Shown in pieces: positions 1-6,111 of a stretch of DNA of 10,000 nucleotides. The stretch covers positions 1 through 10,000 of the forward strand of contig VSJD01000049.1 of NCBI GenBank assembly GCA_008636095.1, read 5' to 3'. Under the pieces are notes generated by a model. That model was not told where the DNA came from, did not search any database, and was given only the letters and a program-made list of their open reading frames with translations. Position 1 is the first letter of the stretch; every line of letters starts with the position of its first letter. The position numbers and the translations under genes are program-made. The stretch comes from Kiritimatiellota bacterium. GTDB taxonomy: Bacteria > Verrucomicrobiota > Kiritimatiellia > JAAZAB01.

Positions 1-522
1 TGCGAGTTTTTCAGCCGCTTCGACAACAATATCCAACACTCGACGTGCGTTTGCGGGATCATCCGCCATGCCGTTCATCACGCTCATACCCGTAAGCTCT
101 ACTGCATAACTGATAACGCCGGCATCCTCCCCGCCAAAGTCTGCCGGATAACCGTGCTCATGGTAGTATTTCCAAAACTTGTACTTTTTGGCCATAATAC
201 CGCTGGTCTTGAGGTCTCCCATGACCAGGCGATCGGCATTCGACACGTCGGTGATCACTGGTTTGGTAGTGTCCAGATACGGTATTTCATCTTCAACCGA
301 ATCGATCACTTTCATGCCGAACAGTGAGGAAAATGCACCGCCAGCCATTTCCGCCCCAGGTTGGATAAAATTCCCAACGCCCCAGCGTTTTTCAACATAC
401 TCCTTGGCGGCGAGTTGTGTTTTCAACATTAGCTCGGGTGAACTATAGTATTCTCGATAGGTTACGCCACCGTATTCTGTATACGTAACATTGCAGAAAG
501 CGATATGCCATTTTGGCTTCAT
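1..522 (-). CDS. Uroporphyrinogen-decarboxylase-fold protein (UroD/MtaA-like), N-terminal 174 residues; runs off the left edge
   Basis: The frame is open from an ATG at 522-520 to the window edge. The start is supported by an AGGAG Shine-Dalgarno sequence at 528-532, about five bases upstream. The residues resemble the UroD superfamily. There is an RWGV segment near residues 46-49 and an FGMKV-xx-S-x-EDEIP segment at about 68-81, as in the usual 'alGa-v...ede-P' block. The segment VELTGMSVMNGMADDPANA starts near 141 and matches the family's 'el-G...dm-dDPe' helix. The family includes haem-pathway UroD and corrinoid methyltransferases such as MtaA and CmuA. The divergent N-terminus (FCNVTYTEYGG) and the absence of haem genes nearby favour a non-haem, methyltransferase-like paralogue; this is inference. 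The C-terminal half, with most active-site residues, lies outside the window, so the substrate cannot be judged. Confidence 0.72.
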   Translation of the reverse strand, partial: MKPKWHIAFCNVTYTEYGGVTYREYYSSPELMLKTQLAAKEYVEKRWGVGNFIQPGAEMAGGAFSSLFGMKVIDSVEDEIPYLDTTKPVITDVSNADRLVMGDLKTSGIMAKKYKFWKYYHEHGYPADFGGEDAGVISYAVELTGMSVMNGMADDPANARRVLDIVVEAAEKLA

Positions 523-551
523 GATTACTCCTATGATGATCGTCTACATCA

Positions 552-754
552 TTAGCCTGACCTATTCATGAAGATTTCAAATCTTCATGAATAGGTCACC
601 CGCAGGGCTTCGACGTGAGCGACTTAAGTCGCTCGTGCTCAGGGCTAACCTTGAGCAAGTCTGCGATTTTTGCAGACGCATCGAAATTTCAAAGCCCTTG
701 GCTTTGAAATGCTTATGAATGAAAATGCCATTTTCATGAATAATGCAGGTTAGC
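552..754. repeat. Cluster of six consecutive stem-loops (MITE- or REP-like palindromic element)
   Basis: Nearly every base of this spacer can pair locally. The stems are 558-577/579-598 (20-bp arms, one-base centre), 617-625/626-634 (9-bp arms, no spacer), 637-643/649-656 (one bulge), 659-664/672-677, 686-696/700-710 (11-bp arms, loop CTT) and 719-727/729-737 (9-bp arms, one-base centre). The outer ends are also imperfect inverted repeats: TATTCATGAA at 563-572 matches TTCATGAATA at 733-742, with CCTG and its complement further out on both sides. This architecture resembles non-autonomous palindromic elements. No open frame, A-box promoter or T-tract terminator was recognised. Whether it is a mobile repeat, a structured RNA or a bidirectional termination region cannot be told from one copy. 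Confidence 0.6.
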
Positions 755-773
755 AGGTTCCACTGTTTTAAGG

Positions 774-1316
774 TTAATACACGCGCCAGCCCAGTAACAG
801 CATATCGGCGCCAATGATGATTCCGAAGATGCCCACGGCACGGGTAAGCGGCGCATGGTTAATCCAGCGCTCTGTCCATTGGCGCAATTTAAATGGGCTC
901 CAGACCAACACGATGCCAAAGATCACGAGCAGGTAAGCGAAGCTCGTCATAACCAAACGGCTCACGGAGGGATACACGAACGCGCTTTCCAGAATCGGGA
1001 GCGGCGCCAAAAGCATGAACCCGCCCAGCGCGCGGGCCGCCAGCAGATCGTCCACGAACAGGATCACCAGGACATAGGCCACCGGTACGGCCGCATACAC
1101 CAAAACGTGGTGCGCATCCACCCACGCGAACTTCATCTGCAAGAGAAGCCAGGCCGACCAAATGATATCCACGGCGGCCAAAATTCGACCGGCCCATACA
1201 TGCCGGGGAAACGCGCCGACCCAGGCGGCTGTCCCCCGCGGCCACAACGCCATGCCAGCACTCCAGACAAAAACCAGCGCACCACAAATCAGGGTTATAA
1301 AGGCCAAGTCCGACAT
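774..1316 (-). CDS. Unrecognised integral membrane protein with about six transmembrane helices (180 aa)
   Basis: The start at 1316 is preceded by AGGGGGA at 1324-1330, about seven bases upstream, a plausible ribosome binding site. Hydrophobic stretches suggest six membrane helices near residues 4-24, 40-61, 70-88, 97-115, 121-140 and 160-178. There is essentially no soluble domain, no signal cleavage site and no cysteine pair. Polar residues in or next to the membrane include D50, H69-H70, D89-D90 and E110. The segment DDLLAARALGG at about 89-99 is the most distinctive part. I do not recognise the family; a small transporter-like or lipid-associated membrane protein is possible, but nothing shows a function. 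It lies downstream of miaB on the same strand, separated by a 157-bp spacer with inverted heptamer arrays, so co-transcription is uncertain. Confidence 0.72.
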   Translation of the reverse strand: MSDLAFITLICGALVFVWSAGMALWPRGTAAWVGAFPRHVWAGRILAAVDIIWSAWLLLQMKFAWVDAHHVLVYAAVPVAYVLVILFVDDLLAARALGGFMLLAPLPILESAFVYPSVSRLVMTSFAYLLVIFGIVLVWSPFKLRQWTERWINHAPLTRAVGIFGIIIGADMLLLGWRVY

Positions 1317-1338
1317 GATGAAATCCCCCTATTTAATA

Positions 1339-1373
1339 AATGCAGAATGCAAAATGAAGAATGTATAATGAAA
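1339..1373 (+). repeat. Five-unit tandem heptamer array, consensus AATGNAR
   Basis: The units read AATGCAG, AATGCAA, AATGAAG, AATGTAT and AATGAAA without gaps. The array lies just upstream of the membrane-protein gene's ribosome binding site. It faces a second five-unit array at 1451-1485 in inverted orientation. Confidence 0.85.
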
Positions 1374-1415
1374 GATCACGTTGACAGCTCGATGTTCCTG
1401 GTTCTCTCGCCTGGG

Positions 1416-1443
1416 CATAGCGCTCCGGCGTAGCCTGGTCGTT
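1416..1443. repeat. Short copy of a dispersed GC-rich repeat (shared with the miaB insert)
   Basis: CATAGCGCT at 1416-1424 and CTCCGGCGTAGCC at 1423-1435, followed by TGGTCG, match the two ends of the repeat inside miaB (CATAGCGCT at 2464-2472, CTCCGGCGTAGCC at 2496-2508, then CGGGTCG). The middle part present in miaB is absent here. It lies in the spacer between the two heptamer arrays. Confidence 0.6.
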
Positions 1444-1450
1444 CTTTGTT

Positions 1451-1485
1451 TTTCATTCTTCATTCTGCATTCTTCATTCTACATT
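1451..1485 (-). repeat. Inverted five-unit tandem heptamer array overlapping the miaB stop codon
   Basis: Read on the minus strand, the units are AATGTAG, AATGAAG, AATGCAG, AATGAAG and AATGAAA. Compared with the array at 1339-1373, 29 of 35 positions match, so the two could form a long imperfect stem around a 77-base spacer. The last codons of miaB (N-V-E-stop) are read from the first unit and the start of the second, so the array supplies the stop codon. Confidence 0.85.
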
Positions 1486-2883
1486 TCCGTACAGCGCTTG
1501 CGCGGTTGCCTGGGCGATGCGTATCATAACAAGGTCGCCGGCCTTCAAACCCGGCGCCGCTTCAAAGACGGCCAGGACATTCTGGCGCGTGCGCCCGGAC
1601 CAGCGCGCTTCGTTCCGTAGGCTGGGACCTTCCACCAGCACCTCGCAGGCCTGGCCTATAAAAGCCTGATGGAACGTCTGACTGCGCCTGCCCTGGTCCT
1701 CCAGAAGCGCGTGGTTGCGCCGTAGTTTTTCCTTGGCGCTCACGTCATCGCTCCACTGGGCCGCAGTGGTGCCTGGGCGAGAATTGTATTTGAAGATATA
1801 GACATTATCAAAGCCTATTTCCTCCAGGAACGCACGGGTCATATCAAATTCCTCCGGCGTTTCCGTGGGAAACCCGACGATGACATCGGTCGTCAGCACG
1901 ATGCGCGGCGCAGCTTCCTGCAGGCGCCGTACCGCCGCGCGATAATCTCCCGCCGTGTAGCCCCGGTTCATAAGCTGGAGAATCCGATCGGAGGCGGACT
2001 GCAGGGGCAGGTGCAGATGCTCACACACGGTGGGCAGTTCGGCGAAAACACGGGCCAGTTCCGCAGTACAGCCACAAGGATGCCCCGACGTGAACCGCAG
2101 GCGGCACAAACCCGGAATATCATTAAGCGCTTCCAGGAGGCGCGGCAAGGGTTCCGTGAAGCCGCGTGGTGAGCGATCAGTCGCCTGCCAGACGGAAGTT
2201 TGGCGGCCATAGGCCATGATACTCTGGCCCAGCAGGGTGACTTCTTTAACGCCATGCGCGACCAGTTGGCGCACTTCTTCAATAACGTCCCGGGCCGGCC
2301 GGCTCCATTCCCCTCCGCGCACTTCAGGGACCACGCAATACGCGCAATGCCGGTTACAGCCGAAGAGAATATTAACAAAGGCGGACATCTCGTTAGGTAA
2401 ATGCGTGTGGCCGTCATACGGATCGTCGGCTGGCGCAACATCGATAATCGTTCGGCGTTCCGCCATAGCGCTTCGCGACGGCGAGTCGGCGAAGCCTCCG
2501 GCGTAGCCCGGGTCGCTTAACTTCTGGGCAAGCACGGCATCGAGGATCGCGGGTACCCGCGCCAGGACATGCGTGCCCACGGCAAAATCCAGACCGGGGA
2601 CCTTGCGAAACAGATCGTCCTTCAGGCGCTGGACCATACAACCAACGACCCCGACGATTCGATCCGGATGTTCCTGCCGGGCGGCAATTAACATCCTCAG
2701 TTTGCCGATAGCCTTGTCTTCGGCCTTGGCGCGCACACTGCAGGTGTTTACAATCACGGCATCGGCCTGGCTTTCGCGCTCCGCCAGGGCAAACCCATGA
2801 CGTTGAAGCAGAACGGCGACCATTTCACTGTCCCGCTCATTCATCTGACAGCCGTAGGTCTTGATATAAACTTTGAATGACAT
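1474..2883 (-). CDS. miaB: tRNA-2-methylthio-N6-dimethylallyladenosine synthase MiaB (469 aa), with an in-frame repeat-derived insert
   Basis: MiaB is a radical-SAM methylthiotransferase that converts i6A37 to ms2i6A37 in tRNAs reading UNN codons. Its N-terminal UPF0004 domain has the three conserved cysteines C12 (YGCQMN), C48 (NTCSVR) and C82 (VGCM). These bind the auxiliary 4Fe-4S cluster. The radical-SAM motif CxxxCxxC is C176-C180-C183. A C-terminal TRAM domain (LVEG...SGRTRQN) ends the protein. The start at 2883 is chosen because MSFKVYIKTYGC matches the family start and GGAAA lies just upstream; an ATG at 2940 would add 19 atypical residues and has no binding site. Compared with E. coli MiaB there are about 15-20 extra residues at 121-142, encoded by repeat DNA (2458-2523). 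The insert falls in the linker between the UPF0004 and radical-SAM domains, where it is likely tolerated. Confidence 0.95.
   Translation of the reverse strand: MSFKVYIKTYGCQMNERDSEMVAVLLQRHGFALAERESQADAVIVNTCSVRAKAEDKAIGKLRMLIAARQEHPDRIVGVVGCMVQRLKDDLFRKVPGLDFAVGTHVLARVPAILDAVLAQKLSDPGYAGGFADSPSRSAMAERRTIIDVAPADDPYDGHTHLPNEMSAFVNILFGCNRHCAYCVVPEVRGGEWSRPARDVIEEVRQLVAHGVKEVTLLGQSIMAYGRQTSVWQATDRSPRGFTEPLPRLLEALNDIPGLCRLRFTSGHPCGCTAELARVFAELPTVCEHLHLPLQSASDRILQLMNRGYTAGDYRAAVRRLQEAAPRIVLTTDVIVGFPTETPEEFDMTRAFLEEIGFDNVYIFKYNSRPGTTAAQWSDDVSAKEKLRRNHALLEDQGRRSQTFHQAFIGQACEVLVEGPSLRNEARWSGRTRQNVLAVFEAAPGLKAGDLVMIRIAQATAQALYGNVE
2458..2523. repeat. Dispersed GC-rich repeat inserted in frame within miaB
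   Basis: Positions 2459-2484 read TCCGCCATAGC...GCGACGGCGA, closely matching 6712-6736 in the maf tail. Positions 2496-2515 match the short copy at 1423-1441. The segment encodes residues 121-142 of MiaB, low-complexity residues (G, A, S, P, D) with no counterpart in E. coli MiaB. Being translated in frame inside a conserved enzyme recalls the Rickettsia palindromic elements. Confidence 0.65.
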
Positions 2884-2985
2884 TTGATTTCCGTTCGGCG
2901 TCTGAATCTTGTAGCGTAATGCCCTCGCAACTGGCATCATGGTTAAAAAGTCAAAAGTCTATCACGGTTCAAGCTCATAGCCAAC

Positions 2986-3010
2986 ATGACATTCATTACA
3001 AGATTGTCAT
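2986..3010. promoter_or_regulatory. Dyad in the divergent spacer, possible operator
   Basis: ATGACA at 2986-2991 and TGTCAT at 3005-3010 form a perfect 6-bp inverted repeat with a 13-base spacer. It lies between the divergently transcribed miaB and C45-domain genes, about 20 bases before the latter's start. The geometry would suit a dimeric regulator, but a dyad this short could arise by chance. No convincing -35/-10 pair was identified. Confidence 0.22.
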
Positions 3011-3031
3011 AGCGCCTCATAGGAAATCGTA

Positions 3032-4960
3032 ATGCGAATATTATTGAATACGCGCAACGAAAACATAAAGCAGGACATGGCAATGCAAAACGAAAACCAA
3101 ACCATGGCAACATGCGACGGCCGCCCTCATTTTTGCATCAGGAAAAAGTGTTGGATCCGACCGCTAAAATGGGTTTTGAGCCTGGCGATCATTATTACGG
3201 CCGGCAACTGGGTCGTGGCCTCCCGCATGCTGTGGAAAAATTACGACCGGGCCGTTACCTGCCTGGCCGCGAGCGCCTGGCCGCTGAACCGGGGCGTCAT
3301 GTCCCTGGAGGTGTTCGAACTGAAACCCGGCGCCAATGCGCCGCTTAACATTGTGTCCGCCCGATTGTCCGTGTTCGATGATTGCTTCTCCGTCGCGCTC
3401 ACTTCTCCCAATAATAATATCCGCGCAAATCTATATCGTGACCGCAAGTTACATCTTTGTGCACCGGACAAAAAAACGCATTTTGTCGCCGATAGTACGG
3501 CCCTGGACGATACCCGTCGAGCGCTCGCCGAGATATCAAAAGAGATCCCGTGTTTTTCCTGGCTGGGTCGGTTGGGAATTAATCTTGCGCTTCGTCCCTT
3601 CATTACTGGAATTGAACACAGGAATGGTGCGATCGGCTGGCGGATCCGGATGATGGGAGGCAAGGCCATTTTGGCAGGCAACGGCGACCTGCGCCGGATG
3701 GAATTTTGCCCCCCTTCGAAGACCGGCTGGCGGGCCACGAAAACCGGCTGGTTGGTCACGATCTCTGAAAAACCTTTGAACAGCTCCGGGAGCAGTGAAC
3801 TCACGCCGCCGGCAGGCCCGTCCATAACCGTCAAAGGCAACGAGCTGGACTTGAGCCTGGCCGCCGCGCTGCGGATCGGCGCCTTGCAGTTTCAGCCGAT
3901 CCGCAAAAGCGCCGATGGCGAGCAAAGCAATGGCAAGGGGCGCCTCCGGGTAAGCAACGGCAATCGCGCACTGTATGTGAGCGGAACGCCTTATGAGATC
4001 GGTTATCAGCATGGTAAACTGCTGAAGGACAGCGTGCACCGGGTTTGCCGCCGTTTGGTTTACGGGGTGGGACTGGCTTATTCCCTGGAGAAGGGCAAGT
4101 GGTTTATCAACGAGGCACGCGCCTTAATCGAACGCCAACGACCGTATATGGATTCCGCTTATTTTGAAGAAATGCGCGGCCTGGCGGAAGGATCCGGCGT
4201 CTCGCTCGAGGAGGTGCAAATCGGCAACATCATTCCTGAATTCTTTCACTGCAGCGGCGTGGCCGTATTCGGCAAGGCCACCACCCGCGGCCAGCTGGTT
4301 CACGCCCGCGTGCTCGATTACATGACCGAGGTGGGATTGCAGGATGAAGCCGTCGTCATGGCCGTTGAACGAACCGGCGTCCTGCGCTTCGTGAACGTGG
4401 GCTATGCGGGCTTCATCGGCTCGGTGACAGGCATGAACGAGAAAATGATCGCCATCGGCGAAATGGGCGGACGGGGCGAGGGGTTCTTGGATGGGACGCC
4501 GATGAGTTTCCTGCTCCGCGGGGCGCTGGAACATGCCGCGACGCTCGATGAGGCCGTGGCCTATATGCGCGACCGCCGTCGAACCTGCGAATATTATTAT
4601 GTTATCAGCGACGGAAAAATTCCGGATGCCGTGGGCATCGCGGCCACGACCGGCAAGTTCGAGGTGGTGCGGTCCGGGCAGGCCGTTGCGCAGCTCCCCG
4701 AGGCTGTTGAAAACGCCGTGCTCATGTCAGCCGGCGACCGCTACCGCAACCTGGTCCAACGCGTGCGGGAGCGTTACGGAAAGATTGATGGCCGTGCGCT
4801 CTTTGAAATTATCAAACGGCCGGTGTCTATGCGTTCTAACCTGCACGACGCTATCTTCGAACCGCAGGATCTCCGGATCTGGGTAGTCAATGCCTCCCGT
4901 AATGAGCCGGCCTGCGATCAGCCGCCGGCCATCTATGAATGGAAGGATTTGTTTCGCTGA
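3032..4960 (+). CDS. Membrane-anchored protein with C-terminal C45 / acyl-CoA:6-APA acyltransferase-like Ntn-hydrolase domain (642 aa)
   Basis: One membrane helix at about residues 45-63 follows a basic, cysteine-containing cytosolic tail, so the bulk is probably periplasmic or outside. Residues 65-310 form a domain I do not recognise. From about 314 the sequence follows the C45 pattern. GTPYEIGYQHGKLL at 318-331 is the family's 'GtpyE-G-qhG' signature. C407 in FHCSGVAVF is the expected N-terminal nucleophile, exposed by self-cleavage in relatives such as isopenicillin N acyltransferase. R-V-L-D-Y and N-V-G-Y-A-G...TGMNE supply the other conserved turns. Such enzymes make or break amide bonds; the substrate is unknown. 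The start at 3032 has AGGA eight bases upstream; ATG at 3083, with AGGA at 3072-3075, would remove 17 residues and is equally plausible. The hydrolase gene follows 98 bases later. Confidence 0.83.
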   Translation: MRILLNTRNENIKQDMAMQNENQTMATCDGRPHFCIRKKCWIRPLKWVLSLAIIITAGNWVVASRMLWKNYDRAVTCLAASAWPLNRGVMSLEVFELKPGANAPLNIVSARLSVFDDCFSVALTSPNNNIRANLYRDRKLHLCAPDKKTHFVADSTALDDTRRALAEISKEIPCFSWLGRLGINLALRPFITGIEHRNGAIGWRIRMMGGKAILAGNGDLRRMEFCPPSKTGWRATKTGWLVTISEKPLNSSGSSELTPPAGPSITVKGNELDLSLAAALRIGALQFQPIRKSADGEQSNGKGRLRVSNGNRALYVSGTPYEIGYQHGKLLKDSVHRVCRRLVYGVGLAYSLEKGKWFINEARALIERQRPYMDSAYFEEMRGLAEGSGVSLEEVQIGNIIPEFFHCSGVAVFGKATTRGQLVHARVLDYMTEVGLQDEAVVMAVERTGVLRFVNVGYAGFIGSVTGMNEKMIAIGEMGGRGEGFLDGTPMSFLLRGALEHAATLDEAVAYMRDRRRTCEYYYVISDGKIPDAVGIAATTGKFEVVRSGQAVAQLPEAVENAVLMSAGDRYRNLVQRVRERYGKIDGRALFEIIKRPVSMRSNLHDAIFEPQDLRIWVVNASRNEPACDQPPAIYEWKDLFR

Positions 4961-5058
4961 ATTTATCCGACTGTAGCCGGGGGCGTCAATCCCTGAGAAA
5001 GTCTCAACAAGGTTTGCAACAAACAGGGCAGACCATTACTGATCCGGAAAGAGTGAAA

Positions 5059-6036
5059 ATGTTTTTTACCAAGAAGAAATCCTTGCGATTCCTGGCAATC
5101 GTGTTCTTGTGCCTGGCCGGCATGGTGATCGCCAAGCTGGCCTGGAACCAGGCGAACATCCGCGCGCTCCGGAAATATAATGCCCGGCCGCCGCTCAATG
5201 TCGTTTTGCAATCTTCCGAGCAAAAAAAAGGTTACATCCTGGAGGAATTCACGTTTGAGGGTAGTCCCGGCGAAAGGGTTCCGGTCATGGCCGCAATTCC
5301 GTCCAATGGCGGCCAACCTTGTCCGGCCATTATTTTCCTGTACGGCATCGGCATGAAAATCCAGTTTGTCGATAAAGTTGCCGAAGCCGTCACGCAGGCA
5401 GGTTTTGCGCTGTTTGTCCCGGAACAGTTTAATCGCGGGAAGCGCCGTCCGAAGGGATTGAGCCCGGTGGAGGAAGTTATGACCTTCCGCCACCGCATCA
5501 TGACGACGATCCATGATCCCAGGCGGCTGATCGATGTGATCGAAAAACGTCCCGACATCGATTCGCGGCGTATCTATTTATGGGGCGCCAGTTTCGGCGC
5601 CATGGCCGGATGCTCGGTCATGGCTTACGATCCGCGCCTGAAGGCGGGCATATTAACGCTCTGCGGCGGCGATTTCCAGAAAATGGCCAGGGATACTGCC
5701 ATTCGCAAAACCCTGCCGCGGTTTTCATGGATCAAACTGGCGGCGCCGGTGGCGGCATCGCTTTTGCGCCCGTTTGATCCCATCCTGCACATCGCGCGGA
5801 TTGCGCCCCGCCCCCTGCTTTTTCAAAACCTGCTTAATGACGAGATGATCCCCCGCTCTTCCGTGGAAGCCCTGTATAATCGAGCCGGCCAGCCCAAGCA
5901 GATCCTCTGGTATAATAGCCCGCATAATCATCCGGTTAAGGACGCGATAAAACAGGCTGTTCTCGATGGTCTGGCCTGGCTGAAAGCGCTGGATCGCGAG
6001 CTTGTTTCGTCCACCCGCTTCACTGGTGTCCCATAG
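5059..6036 (+). CDS. Membrane-anchored alpha/beta hydrolase, dienelactone-hydrolase-like (325 aa)
   Basis: The N-terminus is MFFTKKK followed by a hydrophobic stretch at about residues 9-25, a signal anchor or uncleaved signal that would place the enzyme outside the cytosol. The body has the alpha/beta hydrolase pattern: an oxyanion-loop strand FLYGIG, the nucleophile elbow G-A-S-F-G with S178, a likely acid D261 (LLNDEMIP) and a likely catalytic histidine H289 or H291 (SPHNHP). Order and spacing fit the dienelactone hydrolase/acyl-esterase group. The frame is open upstream to 4939, overlapping the previous gene, but those 40 residues are polar and would precede the signal anchor, so ATG 5059 (or GTG 5053, after GGAAAG) is preferred. 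It lies just behind the C45-domain gene, so related acyl or amide substrates are possible; that is inference. Confidence 0.84.
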   Translation: MFFTKKKSLRFLAIVFLCLAGMVIAKLAWNQANIRALRKYNARPPLNVVLQSSEQKKGYILEEFTFEGSPGERVPVMAAIPSNGGQPCPAIIFLYGIGMKIQFVDKVAEAVTQAGFALFVPEQFNRGKRRPKGLSPVEEVMTFRHRIMTTIHDPRRLIDVIEKRPDIDSRRIYLWGASFGAMAGCSVMAYDPRLKAGILTLCGGDFQKMARDTAIRKTLPRFSWIKLAAPVAASLLRPFDPILHIARIAPRPLLFQNLLNDEMIPRSSVEALYNRAGQPKQILWYNSPHNHPVKDAIKQAVLDGLAWLKALDRELVSSTRFTGVP

Positions 6037-6055
6037 AGACACCGAGACTGCAGGG

Positions 6056-6093
6056 ATTTCCCGCCACGGGTGGATCCGCCTTCGGCGGGAAAT
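6056..6093 (+). promoter_or_regulatory. Alternative hairpins in the spacer before maf
   Basis: ATTTCCCGCC at 6056-6065 and GGCGGGAAAT at 6084-6093 are perfect 10-bp inverted repeats around an 18-base loop. Inside, CCGCC at 6076-6080 can instead pair with GGCGG at 6084-6088 over a TTC loop, and 6061-6065 can pair with 6069-6073 through a G-T pair. The two folds exclude each other because they share arms. No T-tract follows, so a simple intrinsic terminator is not supported. The structure ends 18 bases before the maf start. Confidence 0.4.
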
Positions 6094-6111
6094 TACTATG
6101 CCTGAATTTAC

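Noticed and set aside
1..522. Haem-pathway uroporphyrinogen decarboxylase (hemE)
   Set aside because: The N-terminus does not show the canonical HemE start, and no haem-synthesis neighbours are seen; the general UroD/MtaA-like fold is the safer call.
889..1287. Overlapping frame on the minus strand within the membrane-protein gene
   Set aside because: It lies inside the six-helix protein in another phase, lacks a family pattern and has irregular composition rich in R, G and C; it is a shadow of the real gene.
855..1433. Plus-strand frame of 192 residues opposite the membrane-protein gene
   Set aside because: It is antisense to a well-formed membrane protein, has repetitive Q/H/R-rich composition and no domain.
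1339..1485. CRISPR array
   Set aside because: The repeats are 7-bp tandem units without unique spacers, and no cas genes are present.
3241..3840. Minus-strand frame of 199 residues
   Set aside because: It is antisense to the N-terminal domain of the C45 protein, shows no recognisable motifs and has no good start context.
6076..6088. Intrinsic terminator after the alpha/beta hydrolase
   Set aside because: The GC-rich stem is present but is followed by AAATTACT rather than a T-tract.
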